Shown here piece after piece: positions 24,501 to 39,500 of a stretch of DNA of 64,000 nucleotides. The stretch is from NCBI GenBank assembly GCA_035048485.1, contig CM068580.1, positions 41,963,585 to 42,027,584 on the forward strand, given 5' to 3'. Every line of letters begins with the position of its first letter. Within the stretch, counting starts at the first letter, position 1. The DNA is from Pteria penguin (taxonomy: Eukaryota > Mollusca > Bivalvia > Pterioida > Pteriidae). A program made the position numbers and the translations under genes. The notes under the pieces are model-generated. The model saw nothing but the letters and a program-made list of their open reading frames with translations. It had not been told where the DNA came from and did not search any database.

Positions 24501-27500
24501 TCCGGACTTTCTGTACATTCTACTTTTAAAATTTTATTGTAACCAGATACGATCCATTTACTAACCAGATTCATCCGTCCCATTTATTGTTCCGTTTTGT
24601 ATATACAGAAAAGTGCCAACTATGAAAGCTTCAAATTTCACATCAAATCTAAATACTCCTACAGAGAATGCTCACCCACACATCTTCAAATCTTAAAATC
24701 CTCATTTCAATAATTTTTTTTTATTTTTAAATGTTTACCTTTAAAACGCCAATGGTTTGCATATGTTTCATTGGAAATATCTATTCTCGATTTTCAATGC
24801 TCATGGTAAACGTCAATTTCTTTACCATTATATGACAACGCAAATGTTATTTCGTTGCTTAAATGAAATCAAGTGAAAGAATATTCAATCATTTCAAATC
24901 GAACATTAGCGCGATATAGAATTCATTTATCACAATGTGACTTATCACTGAATAAGAGTGGTAATTGTATATTTAGTCAAATTAGGAAGGCGAATTTCAA
25001 TATCAATATACATTCCATGACAGGAATGCGCTCGGATCAGACCGGAATTATCAAAATTTAAACGGCCTTTCTATTTCCCTGCAGTAGCTAGGTGAAACAA
25101 ACACGAGCTCTGTCTATGTGAAATAGGTCCGACGTTTATTTCATTTCGTCAAAACCAATCACCTTTGATCCAATATCATAACTGTCTAACAGATCGACAC
25201 GTTAAAGTACTTGGGCAGCAGATAGCCCCTTTTATATCGTGGAATATATGTAATGATTGAATGAAGTGGTATTTAATACATTGTCTTCTGCCACGAGTCT
25301 ACGCTAAGTGCTGTGTATTGCAATCTAGTCTATTGTTAGATACAGGCGACTTAAAACAATATTCAACATGAGTTTGAATGGATGAAAGTGTTGAAAAGTC
25401 AATACAAACACCATACCTTCCAATCGATGGGACTACTTCGCCTATTCTATCAGTTATTTTCAATGAAATGTAAGGAAAACTCGTGTTGCGAAACGGAATT
25501 AAACTTTGATATTGATCTGAAGAGGACAAATACAGGTACATTGAATGAGATTAAAATAGCAGAGGGATTAAAATCGACTTTGGACGTGTGATCGAGCCAG
25601 TTTATTATGTAGATTACACAGTCTCTATCCCCATCCTTGGAGCACGACAGCGCCTCCATGGCACAGAAACAACCGAGGCTTTATTTTTATTCGAAGGGAA
25701 ATTGACAGATTTCATAAACTTCAATATTGACGCAAGGAAAACTACTTTACGCTAAATTCCCATTTAATGAATATGATTGATGCCTATTATAGCAACGCCG
25801 GCGATTGGAGGATGCCAGAATTTTTAAGTGGAATACTCACTCGGAAAAGCTGTACATTTAACCAGTGTTTAAAGTGAAACTCGGAATCTATCTCTATACA
25901 TACGAGAGCTCTTGTATGACATTTTATGGACACTTGAGATATCCCTTATACGTACTCGTCAAGTTATATTGAAGTATGGAACACGGCACAACAAATACTT
26001 TGTAAGCATGTAGTCTTGTGGGTTTTCTAAACAACCGGTGCTTGTGACCAGGGTGAAAGTGAAGTGCAGCCATACATCTCTCCTTACGGGATTATTGCAC
26101 CTTTGAGGTCGTCATTCCCTTTTTGGCTTGCAACATGAAAGGATCGAAGTCGAATTAAAGACTTTCCTTCCGTATCTCATTGCCAGTCACTGAAAGAGTT
26201 TATCTTTTTAAGGGATTTATAATTCTGGTGAACATTGTACTATGAGTTTCAGAATGAAGAATTTCAACGCATTAGAGAAAGCATCGGAAGCGCTAGTGAA
26301 AATAGTGTCTTTTGGGGATGCCGGGGAAGTTCAGGAATATCTAGAAAAGAATAAGAAATTGTGGCCGGACATTTGTACAACGATAACATGTGATGGTACT
26401 ACAGCCCTTCATTCCGTTGCTAGGCGACATCGACCCCAGATTCTTCAGATCCTGGTGGACCCTGGCGTGGAATTAAACGCACACGACAATGATGGTGTCA
26501 CACCCCTGCAGGTGGCTCTACTACATAACAACTTATTGACTGCTAGGTATTTCATAGAAAGCGGTGCCGATGTTAACGAATCTAGCTCAGTGAAAAATGG
26601 TACAACTATTTTACATAAACTGGTGACAAGTGGCAGAGTACATGCTACACGCATGCTCATTGACAGCGGAGCATCAGTGAATGCCACAGACAAATTAGGC
26701 CGATCTCCGTTGCATCTATCAATGATAAAAAATGACGTCAAGATGGCAGGTCTTTTGATTGACAGTGGGGCTGAAGTCAACATGTGTGACTTTAATGGAA
26801 TTAATCCGCTACATTTATCAATTATTTATCAACATCCTGATTTAACAAAACTTTTGATACAACGAGGTGCTGATATAGCTCACAAGGACAAATCTGGAAT
26901 GCTACCGCTTCACCTGGCTGTTTCTGCTGGATATTTAGATATTACAAAAATGATTCTCAAAAGAAGCAATGCTCATGTAAATACAAAAGAAAAATTAATG
27001 GGCAGAACTCCTCTCCATCTATCATGTGCCATCAATAATTTGCAAATCGCGAAACTGTTAATAGATAATGGTGCTGATGTAAATCTAACAACAACTTTTC
27101 GTAAATCACCACTGCATCTCGCTGCAACTCATAAGGCGCCAGAGATAGCTTCAATTTTGTTAAGGAATAGTGCAAATGTGAACATGTTAAGTATAGGAAA
27201 TCGAACCCCTCTCCACAACGCAATAGAGGCAGGTGATGTACATATTACTGTCAATTTAATACAATACGGTGCCAATCTAAACCTACGGGATCTTCACGGT
27301 TGTACTCCGTTACATTATGCTGCCAAGTCGGGCCATATAGACAGCATAAACCTTTTGTCAAGGGCCGGCGTAAACGTTAACAGCTACGACAATTCGCAGA
27401 GGACTGCTTTACATTTTGCTGTAAGAAACGATCATATTGAGGCAGGTCTTGCCCTTATACGAGCAGGGATTAACTTTAGTGCCCGAGACGAAGACGGTAA

Positions 27501-30500
27501 AACCGCGATGGATTACGATGAATCCGGACAAATAAACGCAATCTTAACCAGGATGTACAAAGTCTGACGTCACTCAAACATTGATATGAATTTCAGAGAA
27601 CAACACTTTTAAACCACTGTAAACAAATCGGAAAGCTTTTAAGATGATAGACTTAGTTTTCTGTGTATTTTTGATCGTCTAGAATGTGAATGACTTTAGA
27701 ACAGTATCTTGCCAATATTGTTCAAGATCCAGGGATATCCGTGTATATATTTGATTTCTATTAAATTATTCTGTTAATGCCAGAAATTTTCTTTCACTTT
27801 GATTGATGTTGATTTTAACGTTACACAGCAGAATATGGCTTTTAGAAACGCTCTTCAAGATAAGGGTTGTCCCGTTAAAATCGTGATTTTGCAGTTTTAT
27901 TTGAGCACGTATTGATATATGTCAACATGTTGTTGACAAATTGTCTTTTAGAATGGAGACATATGAAGCAATAGACTGGCCAGCCCAATTAGGTTTTACA
28001 GATAACACAATCTAAGGGTACTAGACCTAGATTTGCATGCCAACAATACTGAAAAAGTATATAGAATTTGCGATATTTTCCAATCTCTGTGTTGTGCGCG
28101 GCTTTGCCAATAACTGCAAAGTGTATAAACCATGGGCGTTCTCCATTCTTTCGGCTTCAATCAACTTCGGCAATATCTTTTTCTATGTACTGTATATCTA
28201 ATAACAAACATTCTGAGAGTAAAAAAAAATCATCTTTCCCTCGTCATAACTATGTATTTAAATTTTGTATAAATCAGACGGTCCCTCGGTCGAGCACGTT
28301 AACTACCGGGCCATGCCGACTCCTGTTCTACTGTAAAGACATTTATGCATGTATATGCAGCGGCATCAAGTAGCGTGATACAAGATATGATATGATTTGA
28401 ATGAATAGTTTATTAATTCCTATTTAATGGAGTGTGGTGAAAGGGTCGTATTGACGTGGTAAGTAAGACTTTGGTCTACATGTAATATTACGTCCTGAAA
28501 TTGTTTATAACACGCAGTTTACTATAAAACGACTTCTGTGATACATAAAAATATGCCATCTTTTATGAAGACACATGAAACAAAATAAATGATTTCTGAA
28601 CGGAAAGTTCACAAAGAATGACCTGACATGAACATTTTGCTGGTCGTATACATCCCTTTCTGGTTATATCGAGCAGAACCTATCTGGTGCACTGTGTGGA
28701 ATATTGATCTTAGCATTGGAAGTACCCAACGCAGTGAGGGTTTGAAAAGTGCTTCAGTGGACATAGGTTATGTGGTCCATGACAGTTCATCCGATTAATC
28801 GATTATCAAGTCCAAAATGGGGTTCGAACATGGGACAATCGCTATGTTTCCCAGATTGCTAGGTGTTACACACACAGATGACATCTAGTGTGGCTAACAA
28901 GAAAAAATACCAGTATTACCATAACATGTAATGACATGGTCACTGACTGTATATCACGATTTGCCGGTGCCCAGGCCGGTATCGCTATTGCATATTTGGA
29001 TACTGAGCGTACATCACAACTTGCCCGCTCCCATACCTGTATCATTATGACACGTGGTCAGTGACTGTACAACACGACTTTTCCCGCGCCCATACCGGTA
29101 TCATTATGACACGTGGTCAGTGACTGTACAACACGACTTTTCCCGCGCCCATACCGGTATCATTATGACACGTGGTCAGTGACTGTACATCACGACTTGC
29201 CCACGCCAATACCGGTATCGCTATGATGTCTTTGGTCATTGATCGTATATCACGACTTGCCATCTCCCTTACTGGTGTCACATAAATAGTCATGTGCTCA
29301 CTTTAAATCACAAAAATTTAAAGTTAGAAAAAGACACTGGTTTCACTATGATGAGTGGTCACTGACTGTTCATCACCACTTTGCCTCTCATGTACTGGTA
29401 TTACTATGACGTATGGTCTCTGGCTATACATCACAATCTGCCCACGCCCATACCGTTATCATAATGACATGCTTGGTCATTGAGCATACATTAGTTATTA
29501 CGACTTGCCCGTTACCGTACTGATATCACTTTGACGTGTAATCAATGACCGTACATCAAGACTGGCCAGTGTCCGTAGTGCTTTCTATCTTTATATGACA
29601 TATATAGTCACTGGCCGCATATCAAAAACTAGACATCCGACTGTCAAGTAGAGCTATTGATCATACATTGGAACTTGCCAGCGCCTGTATTGGTATGTTG
29701 TATCATGTGTGGCCACTGGGAACACATAACTACATGTCCTCGCCCATACTGGTTTCCTTATAATAGTGACACACATAGTCACTGACTACAAGACTTGCAT
29801 GATTCCAAACTGGTATCACGATGTCATTGAGTGACATGCATGGACATGCGTTGTCACCACACCTATTCGTATCATTGCGACACGTAGTAATACGAATAGT
29901 CACTGAGAGAACAACGGAATATGACGGCATTAGACAATAAGTTACACTGCAACTTGCATTAACTTTGCCACGACATGTAGGGACATGTATAATCACTTAA
30001 AATATGTAACACAACTTGTCTATGTCCATACTGGTATCGCCAAGTCAGGATGTGCCATATGTCACTGAAACTATATCGCGACCATACTGGTATCGCTTAT
30101 ACCATCTAATGACATGTCTGGACATCGAGTGTATATTACGACTTTTCCGTGCTTGCACTGGTATCGCTATGACATATTGTGGTGACAACTGAACGTATGT
30201 CATGATTTCCCCGCGCCCGTTATGGCAATGACCTTGCATGTAGTGACATGTATGGTCGTTGAGCATACATCAACACGCGGCATGTCTTGTAGTGACATGT
30301 ACTGTCACTGAGTGTGAATCAGGGCTTGCCTACGTCATCACCTGTGTCGATATGCCATGCAGTGACATGTACGGTCGCTGAGTGTAAATCAGGACTGCTT
30401 ACGTCGTCAGTACCTGTGTCGATATGTCATGCAGTGACATGTATGATCGTTGAGTGTAAATTAGGACTGCCTACGTCAGCACCTGTGTCGATATGTCATG

Positions 30501-33500
30501 TAGTGACATGTATGATCACTGAGTGTAAATCGTGACTGCTTACGTCAGTACCTGTGTCAATATGTCATTGTAGTGACATGTATGATCACTGAGTAAATCG
30601 GGACTTGCCTTTATCCAAAACAAAGACTGTTACGACACGTATTAACATGTTCATCGTATGGACAACGCCACTTACAATAAACTGCTATATACAACCGGCA
30701 CCGGCATTGTTATGGACAAAACCCGTGTACATAAACTCTGCATTTGCTACTGAAAGAAATTATGTTATATTTACATGTAAATATCAACAAATTTCTGAAT
30801 CCAATAACAACGGTAAACAAAACATAGTTATAAAATATGTCCTTGCAAGTCCGTTTCTCGTAATCAGGAAGTAAGATCACGCTGACGTCATGTAAAGTAC
30901 ACATGTATGTCATATATCTTTATAGAGTACCCAGTGTCAAAGAGATAGATAAACCCTGTCATAAAACAAGCTATTTACATATATAGTCATCATCTCAAGA
31001 TTATGTTCTCACTTATAAACTACGGTAAATTATATTGTCAAAGGTTATGTTGACCTTAAGAAGAGAGGTAAAATCAGTTATTGATCATCTGACCGAGTAT
31101 ATTGCTTTGCTATAATGATAAATGCGTAAGACAGAAAAGTAATATAACTTTTACGGTATTTAAGAATTTTTTAAATGAACTAATTGATCTATCATCGAAG
31201 GATATATCTCTGACAAGTTTTAAAATGTCCTCTTTAGGGTTGTGTGGTCGTAATATTATTTTAATTTCGGGGCCTAATATTTGCAGCGAACTCATTATTT
31301 TAACAAAATTAATATTGTATTTCAAAGGATGATTTTAACTGCACTGTAAAATCTACCTTCTCCGTCACTTTGAACAACTTTACCAAAGTCTCTCCGTGTA
31401 GTTAAATTACTTGTTAGCATTTAGCACAGGCGAGCTAAAATATTTGCACTTTTTCTGACTATAAATTATCCAGTATATATATTCAGTGTATGCATGAACT
31501 GAGATTGATTGTCGGTCTGATTGCGCTGATAAACTCTTCGAGTATCAGTAACCTTGCGCCGTAAATACACGTTGTATAATGTTATCAAGACCTGAGCCTA
31601 AATCAAACAGTGCATAAATTCATTTACACCTTTATTGGGACAGGTAACCAGTTGAATGTTATTATTATAGGACACGTGTTATTCTAGGGTTATGTACATA
31701 ATGGTTTAATGTTTAACTAGTATGTTGCTAAAATGATTAAGTTTGTTTATCCCACAAAGGTCATAGATAGGGTTCACCTTACCACTTTGCACTAACAGTT
31801 AACCTGCTTCATTTCCATTATATCTGCATAGAGATCCTTGTGTACTGATAAAAGCTTTCTCCATGAAAAATTCCCCTTGTGTAAATGAATATGCACAATC
31901 ATGGCAATACTGTGTGATATACATCATACTTAAAAGTCATAGTCACACCTTTGTTGTTTGTAAAATCATAAAATGAAATTATGCTGTGAGTATTGGTTAT
32001 AACTTAAAGGTTAAAATAACAGAATTAATTCAATCTGTTCACGAAGTTCTTTCATCTCAAGAATTCATATTGTTCTATTATATAATTCGCAAGTAGTATA
32101 TTTTTACATGGTGTTTGTGATCCCAGTTTTTGGGGTTTTTTTTTTTAAATAACTTTGTTCTGTGTCTTTATTTGGCAAAAGATTAATGACTTCTTCTCCA
32201 ATTTCTTATTAATGTCTGAAAGAATATCTGCTGACAAAATAAATTTGGAGATCCCTTTTCAGTTTCAGATGAAAAAATCAAAGGACTCAAAAGTCCTGAG
32301 AGTCGGCTTTGCTGATTTTAAGTATGTAATCATTTTACCATTGTAATGGCGGATTCAGGATTTCAGGAAAAGGGGGGGGGGGGGGCAAAAATTAGGTCTT
32401 TGTTGCAACTACATCGTCATTATACCTATGTACAAAATGCTAATAAAATTTCTCTCTTCATACTATCTTACGGCAAAGAGTTTGCAATTGCTTGTATCCG
32501 AAATGAACGTGCAATCGACAACTTCATGGCAACAAGTTTTACTGCATTGTTGTCACGAGTCGAAGCTGAGCCAAGGAACGACATTCCTTCAAGTGGGACA
32601 TTAAATAACCATCTTATTCACGATTCTCATAATGTTTTCACATCATTTATATTTGGAAACATACAACATTTACCTAAATATTTATATTGCATTTTCATTA
32701 TCGGAGGAAATGCGGGAAGATCGATCTTTAAATTTGTCACATATGTGAAAAAGAACTAAAGTTCCAGAACATGTTGGGGAAAACTTTAATTGAAATATCT
32801 CGATAAAAACAAGCGATACAAGACCAAGACAAATGCTTTGTCCGGAGAATTACACAATCGAGTACAAATGACGGTGTCGGTGGTAAACACATCGTAAAGT
32901 AGTCACAACTACATATTATTACGCGAAATTTGAAAACATTATTGCAACTCCTTTTTCGAGTTATTGAAACTAGTTTATGTTTAGCTTAAATTAACTGAGC
33001 TAAAGGTACATTGTGCTGATCAAGAATTTTAAAGACAACATCAGTAATTTTTCGGCACTTTACTTTTCAGCGGCGTAGTAAGCTCTATATCGGTAGTGAA
33101 AGTTATAACCCCTGAAAAGAAAGTGATTGCAATGAGTGCGGCTTCATCGAAGCCGGATCAAAAAACCAATCTGCATGAATTGCAAAATCCTACATGTAAG
33201 TTGCAACATTTTGTCTTCCGGCAAAATTCCTTTAGGTGGAATGCAGAGTCAGATGGACCAGCTGATTTGTGTTGAGGCATTAAATCACCCTGGATACAAA
33301 AGCTTTACATATGTCTGGATCAAAGTAAAACTTTATACTATACACAATAAATTTACAGGTTCAGAACATCACTTCACACTTATGATACATGTATATCATT
33401 CAGCATGCTGTACACTCTCTGTACACTTACCTGCTCAAGATTTTCTGATGATATAGCAGCTTCCAAGGCACACTGCAAACAGTCACTATTGCTTGGCTTT

Positions 33501-36500
33501 GGGCCTAAATTTTCAGTCAATTCATTCAGACCCTCTGAATCATCAATGTCAATCTGAAACATGTCCAATGATATTTTGAAATTGTTTGACTAGAAATATT
33601 GATAGGCAATTTTAAAAAACTGCATACCATATTTGCAATGAAAGATTTTGGATACTTTGCGCAAACTTTCCACTAAAATGGATGTGCTAAGATTTTGATT
33701 TGAGCATTTGTGAAATACCTTGATAAAATCATAGAATCCAACAAAAATAAAGAGAATAAAGGGTACCTGTGAAGAACTCTTGCCGGAGGGAGAATGTGAC
33801 CTATATGACCTCTCTAGAAATGCTCCAGCTGATACTGGCCTTTTTGTCCAATCTATGTCCAATTTATCCTTCAGAATGGAAGACATTGGACGTGGTGGTA
33901 GGCCGTGGTTACTGGACTATATAAAATATAGTAAAATATTTTACTTACTGGAAACTTTGAAATAGAAAAGTAGATCTTTATTATAGTAAATTTTACACAC
34001 ATTAAGATCATTTACAATAAATTCAAGCTAATTCTAAAATTTAATTTGCTAAGAAAATATACATATACTATGGAATTTGAAAGAAACAGATCCAGATATT
34101 AAGATTATTCAAATCATATTGCATTCAGCAACAAGTTACTTTTAATTTCATCAAGAGGATAAGAACAAGTTTTCACATATTTTTTTATTCCTGTTTCAAT
34201 ATATTGTAAATTCACAATGAAGAAAATTAAACCTCACTATATGAATTGACCTCAGAGGTATTTCCATGAAAGTTATAGTTAAAAATTATCACTTAAATTA
34301 TTTTGATAAATTAGAAATAACAGATTTTTTTCCTCTACATAAACCCAATATTCAATGACTAGTCAAAGTACATAGTTTTAATATACACTGAATTGTGAAT
34401 GCTGGAATATCACGTGTAATTTCTCTATTTACACATATATAATCACAGAAATGAAACGAAGTCAATAATACAAAAAACATGACTTAATATCACAATGTTT
34501 TATTCCCGGACTGCACAACTTTGACATAAATCACCAATCAACAAATCATAATATCATATTTCCTTTGTAAGACAAAGTTTTCTGTCTGTCTCCATGCTAC
34601 ACTTAGGGGTAAATTAAAAGTAGGTGTCTACTGCTTATTCATAAAAAGTTAAGTTAAATTATCTTTATAAAACTAAAACATTCTCAAAAAAAAAAAACAG
34701 AGAATCAGAAAAACTAATGAATACTCGTTAGTGTTTTGTTTTTTGCAGTGATGCCATTGAATGGTGATTTTTAGTATAACCTTTGACACTTTTTTTCTTG
34801 TTTACTGACTCCGATTAAAAATTTTAAATCAGTCCAACAATTTAAAGAACCGATTTCATGAATTATGTAGAAAAGAATCCAATCTTTGACTTTTTTCAGG
34901 TAACAATGTCAGAATGTTTTTGACCTTTGGTTTATATGCTCTGACCTTATGCAAAAAGATAATCTAATTTACATATTGAGTAAGAGATAAGAGATAATTC
35001 TGATGTTTTAAGAGTCAATTTCTGAAAGATTTTGACCTTTAAGAGAATGACCTTGACTATGTTTATTGCAAGAAGATACATTATGTAATAACCTTCGTCT
35101 GACATTCTACATAACACTTTTGAAATGACCTCAATTTTTCTATATACATGTAATTCTTTGTAACCTCATTCTAAAAGCTTGGATGTTATATGGTAAAATA
35201 AAGTAACATGAATGTTCCATTTATTGGAATATATGACCTGTAATAAACAGACAGATGTATGGAGCACTCATACCCTAGCTAAGCATATAGAACCATCAAA
35301 TTATTTCTTTCTTAAATGTTGCAGACTGACAGACGGACAACAGCACCTTAGTACAATACAATGAACATGCACCCCATGCTCGAAAACATCCAAAATCTAG
35401 TGGTCAGTCATGTTTTAAAGGTACATGATATTAGTGCTGTATATTATTCACAAGCATATTAAACAGGGAGTCTGAAAATTGAAAAATTCTGATTGAATTT
35501 CTTTGGTGTTTTCTGTAAAATGCATGCAACATACTTGTATCATATTTCAAGCCTCATTCTACATGCAAACTTAAAAAATATAGGCCGTACTATAATATCA
35601 AAATTAATGGTAGCCATGACGAATATGCTGAAGCCCATAAAGCACTATGCATTGCTACACATTTGACCATTTGGTGCTATACAGTGGAGGTATCTGGTAG
35701 GCAGGTGGTAGCAGGACTTACCGATTCCAAACATCGAGATTCACCAAACAATCGATCCGGGAGAATCCCCATAATAAGCTGATACAGCTGCCTCATGAGA
35801 ATATCATAGTCAAGTTAGATTTGAAAGATAGAGAAATAATGTACTTCCTTTCTGAGTAATTTATAAAAATAGAATAAAGAATATGCAGATACAGAAATCC
35901 TTGGCAATCTGGCTTCTCTACTGTAAGAGTGAAATTGAAATGGCAGAAATTTAGATCGCATACTCATAAAAATCAAAGACAGAATTTTAAAGATCTTGAT
36001 GTCACAAGCACTCCTTCAGTAAATTCTGTGTATTCTCTTCCTTCCCACCACACATGTCTAAAATTCCTTAAAACTCTATATCTGATCACTAAATCATACC
36101 TTGGAAGGTAAAATTCCATTCAGGGAAATTTTGACACGTTTTTTCTATAATTCATACCAAGATTCAAGATTCTATTGTTCCAACAATACATGCAAGTTAA
36201 CATATTAGAAATTTGATTAATCAGAACGATGAATTGACTTCTGATGATAATGTGTCAGAGAAATGGTTACAGGTTATAATTGTTATGATTATTTCAAACA
36301 CAGAAAACTGTAGTTTTAAATAGATATAATATATGATTACAATGATTAATTCATTTATGATTAATGATTAAACTTCTTTTAAATATTCACCTTAGGTCTT
36401 GGTGTTTCTGCCGCAGTATTTGTAAAGTGTCTTGGTGAGTATATAAGGGGTGTGTTAATTGAATCATGTCCGGGAATGCTCCAGTTAGGAGAATTTGGAC

Positions 36501-39500
36501 GTGGAACTTTGTCAACCATATTTGCCTTACGTTCTAGTTCTTGCTGTAAATCCTCCATGGTATGCATAGTCAACCTGCAAATCATGCAAAAGCAAATCTT
36601 CAGAATGAGATCAATTATAAATACCTCTCAATTAATACAATCATTATCCAACCACATGAATTTAATGACTCCACATTTTCACTAAAAGATCATTTTGTTT
36701 ATCAATTTTGATGAAAAATTAACTTAATATGATTCGTCAAAAAAACAAAAAAAACTGTTTGTTTCTGTGTTTCCTTTAAGTCATGGCTGTTCCCAGCTTA
36801 AAACTATTTTGAATTAAGAGGGCTTAATTTTGCAAGCGCCTAGTTAAACTGTAATTCCTAAGAATGCATATGATATTACAAAGACCATGTATTGAAGAGG
36901 CAAACCAAATACACGGTGGGGCGATCTATTCATTAAATTAAATTCAAATAATGTTATTGAAATGAACATTTTCAAGATGTAAATATCACCACTAGATATA
37001 GCTGAGAAGATACAAATTACCATAAAGAGTTAAGATATATACCATACATGAAAACCAGAGTGTGAACATAGTAAATGAAATGTGTAGGTGGACTGATAAA
37101 TGATACAATACATTAAGGAAAGATTTAGATACTGTTCCCCATTCTGCCAAAGTGGAAGTGAAGGACAATCAAAGATAAGAACTCTTTTAATATAATATTT
37201 GACAAGTTGCTATGTTCCAAATGACAATGAATTTCAAATTCTTACTTCTTACATTTTGTCTTACTGTCTGATGAGAAGTATGAACAAGAGCAACGCCTAG
37301 CGTGGCTTAATATTCCCCTTGCTTACTTTGGACAGGATCAATGTGAATGTATGGTTTTATTACCCCCAAACATGAGTTTCTTTGGTAACACTTTAATGAA
37401 ATATTGAAATCCAAAAAGAGGGATCCAAGTCCCATAACTCTGTAACAACAAAATGGAATTTGCTCAAAACTAAAAAGTGACTTCCCCTACACTATTTAAG
37501 CATTCTGTATAAGTTTCATGAAAAACAACTGAGGTTTACTTAGGTTATCACATTACATAGCATCTCCATAGCATCTTATCATAGTAACAAGATTTATTCA
37601 CTTTGCATGTTGTGACCTTTACCTTTGACCTATGACCTTGGGTCAAGGTTATGACACATCCTTGGGTCCTAAGTAACAACTCTGTGAAATATTATTTAAA
37701 TCCATGCACAGGGGAAGAAGTTATGGTCCAGACAAGGTTTTACTCACTTTGCATGTTGTGGCCTTGACCTTTGACCTTGGGTCAAGGTCATGACACACTC
37801 TTGGGTCCTAAGTAAAAATTCTGAGAAATATTATTGAAATCCATGCACAGGGAAAGAAGTTATGGCCCAGACAATGTTTTATTCACTTTACATGTTGTGA
37901 CCTTGACCTTTGACCTATGACCTTGGGTCAAAGTCATGACACACCCTTGGATCCTAAGCAACGATTCTGTAAAATATTATTGAAATCTGTGCACAGGGAA
38001 AGAAGTAATAGCCCTGACAAGCCTATTCACTGACGCCTGACGCCGGACAAGGCCATAACATAATACGCCCTGTCTTAAGACTCGCATATATAAATAGCTT
38101 GTACAATGTGACTGTGACACTCGTAACAATGTACAACATAATGATATTTTTGAAATTCATTCCAACACAGATTCATTTTAAGAATGCAGTTACAAATTTT
38201 GTCTTCATAGATACATTGACTCATATTTATGTACTATAATAACTTGCACAAAGTAAGCTCTGTATAGAAATCTATATGGATAGACAGTAAAATATCAAAC
38301 CCTTAAATACTGTACATTAAACAGGAGTATTTTTATTACAAAAATTATCATAATATGAAAACAACTGAATACAGCGACACAAAAAACCAAAATAAAAAAA
38401 CTAACCATAACAACAAAGAACATAAAACCAACTCAGAGTAATGTATCTTTTATCAATTCAGGAATTGATTATGAAATAAGATTCTGATAACGTTGTTTTA
38501 AAGTTGATAATTAAAACTTTACAAACTCAAACTTTGTACTTTGTAGAAAACAAAGAAGAAGAACATGTGGAAATCTGAAATAAACCATTGCAAGCCTTCA
38601 CCAATTACAATGTACTAGATCTAATTCTATATCTAAATCTTGTTAGAGAGTTCAAGCGTTGTTATTATACGTATAATGTATAACATGTACACCAATAATT
38701 TACATTCATAAAGATAAATACTATTTATTTATTCCTTGTTTTATATCATGCCATAGGTATTCACTTGTATCATGACAGCATCTTCCTGATACATTGCAAA
38801 AATATTTCAACTTATGCAACAAACTCACAAAAAATACTATGGAGGATTTATTAAGTGCCATCATTTACCAGAACATACGAATACTGTCTTGTCTGTTTTA
38901 GACAGAATGGCCGAGTCTGGGACCTCTCAGCCCCTAGCCATACAACAGAATGGTCTGTTAGACTTGAACCTAGGACCTTTATAGTTACCAGCCAAAGACA
39001 AAAGGGCTTGTAATAGACTTGAACCCAAGACCTCTCAGTTCCTTACTAAGTATGGTTATCAGAAGTAGAAATATCTTGACTTTAATTTTGAATATCAAAA
39101 AACAAATTTACAAGAAAAAAAAACACCATCTTGAACATTCCTGAAATATCAAGTAGTGACATTGTTGGCTACACCTAAAATATCTATATCAAGTGACGAT
39201 GGTTGTTTTTTTAAATTCTCGAAACTATGTTCTAAATTAAAAAAACTTCATATTAACAATATATAAACAATTCAGTACGTCACAGAAGAGATATACACTA
39301 ACTTCCCAAGTTCTCTGTACTAGCTACTACTAACAAAAGATTAAATTAGTATGTGCCACATGATTGACAGTCCCAGACAGAATGCCCAATCAGATCCTCA
39401 AGAAAGCTCTTATTTAGTAAACTGGTCTAAGTACGTACTCATCCATTGTCATTGAAGATTCAAACCAATAGAGTCTTAAGCTAACAACAGAATGTGACAA

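Noticed and set aside
26242..27567. Ankyrin ORF as a bacterial or viral effector acquired by transfer
   Set aside because: Base composition resembles the surroundings, ankyrin repeats are abundant in animals, and no neighbouring viral or bacterial gene is present.
32346..32759. 137-codon plus-strand ORF
   Set aside because: Starts in a repeat terminus with a poly-G run; no domain, splice context or coding bias seen.
35723..35788. Possible extra exon of the LRR gene between exons 21 and 22 on the minus strand (donor GTAAGT, acceptor GCAG)
   Set aside because: No acceptor gives a phase that fits exon 21 (phase 0) without a stop, and exon 21 joins exon 22 directly with correct phase.
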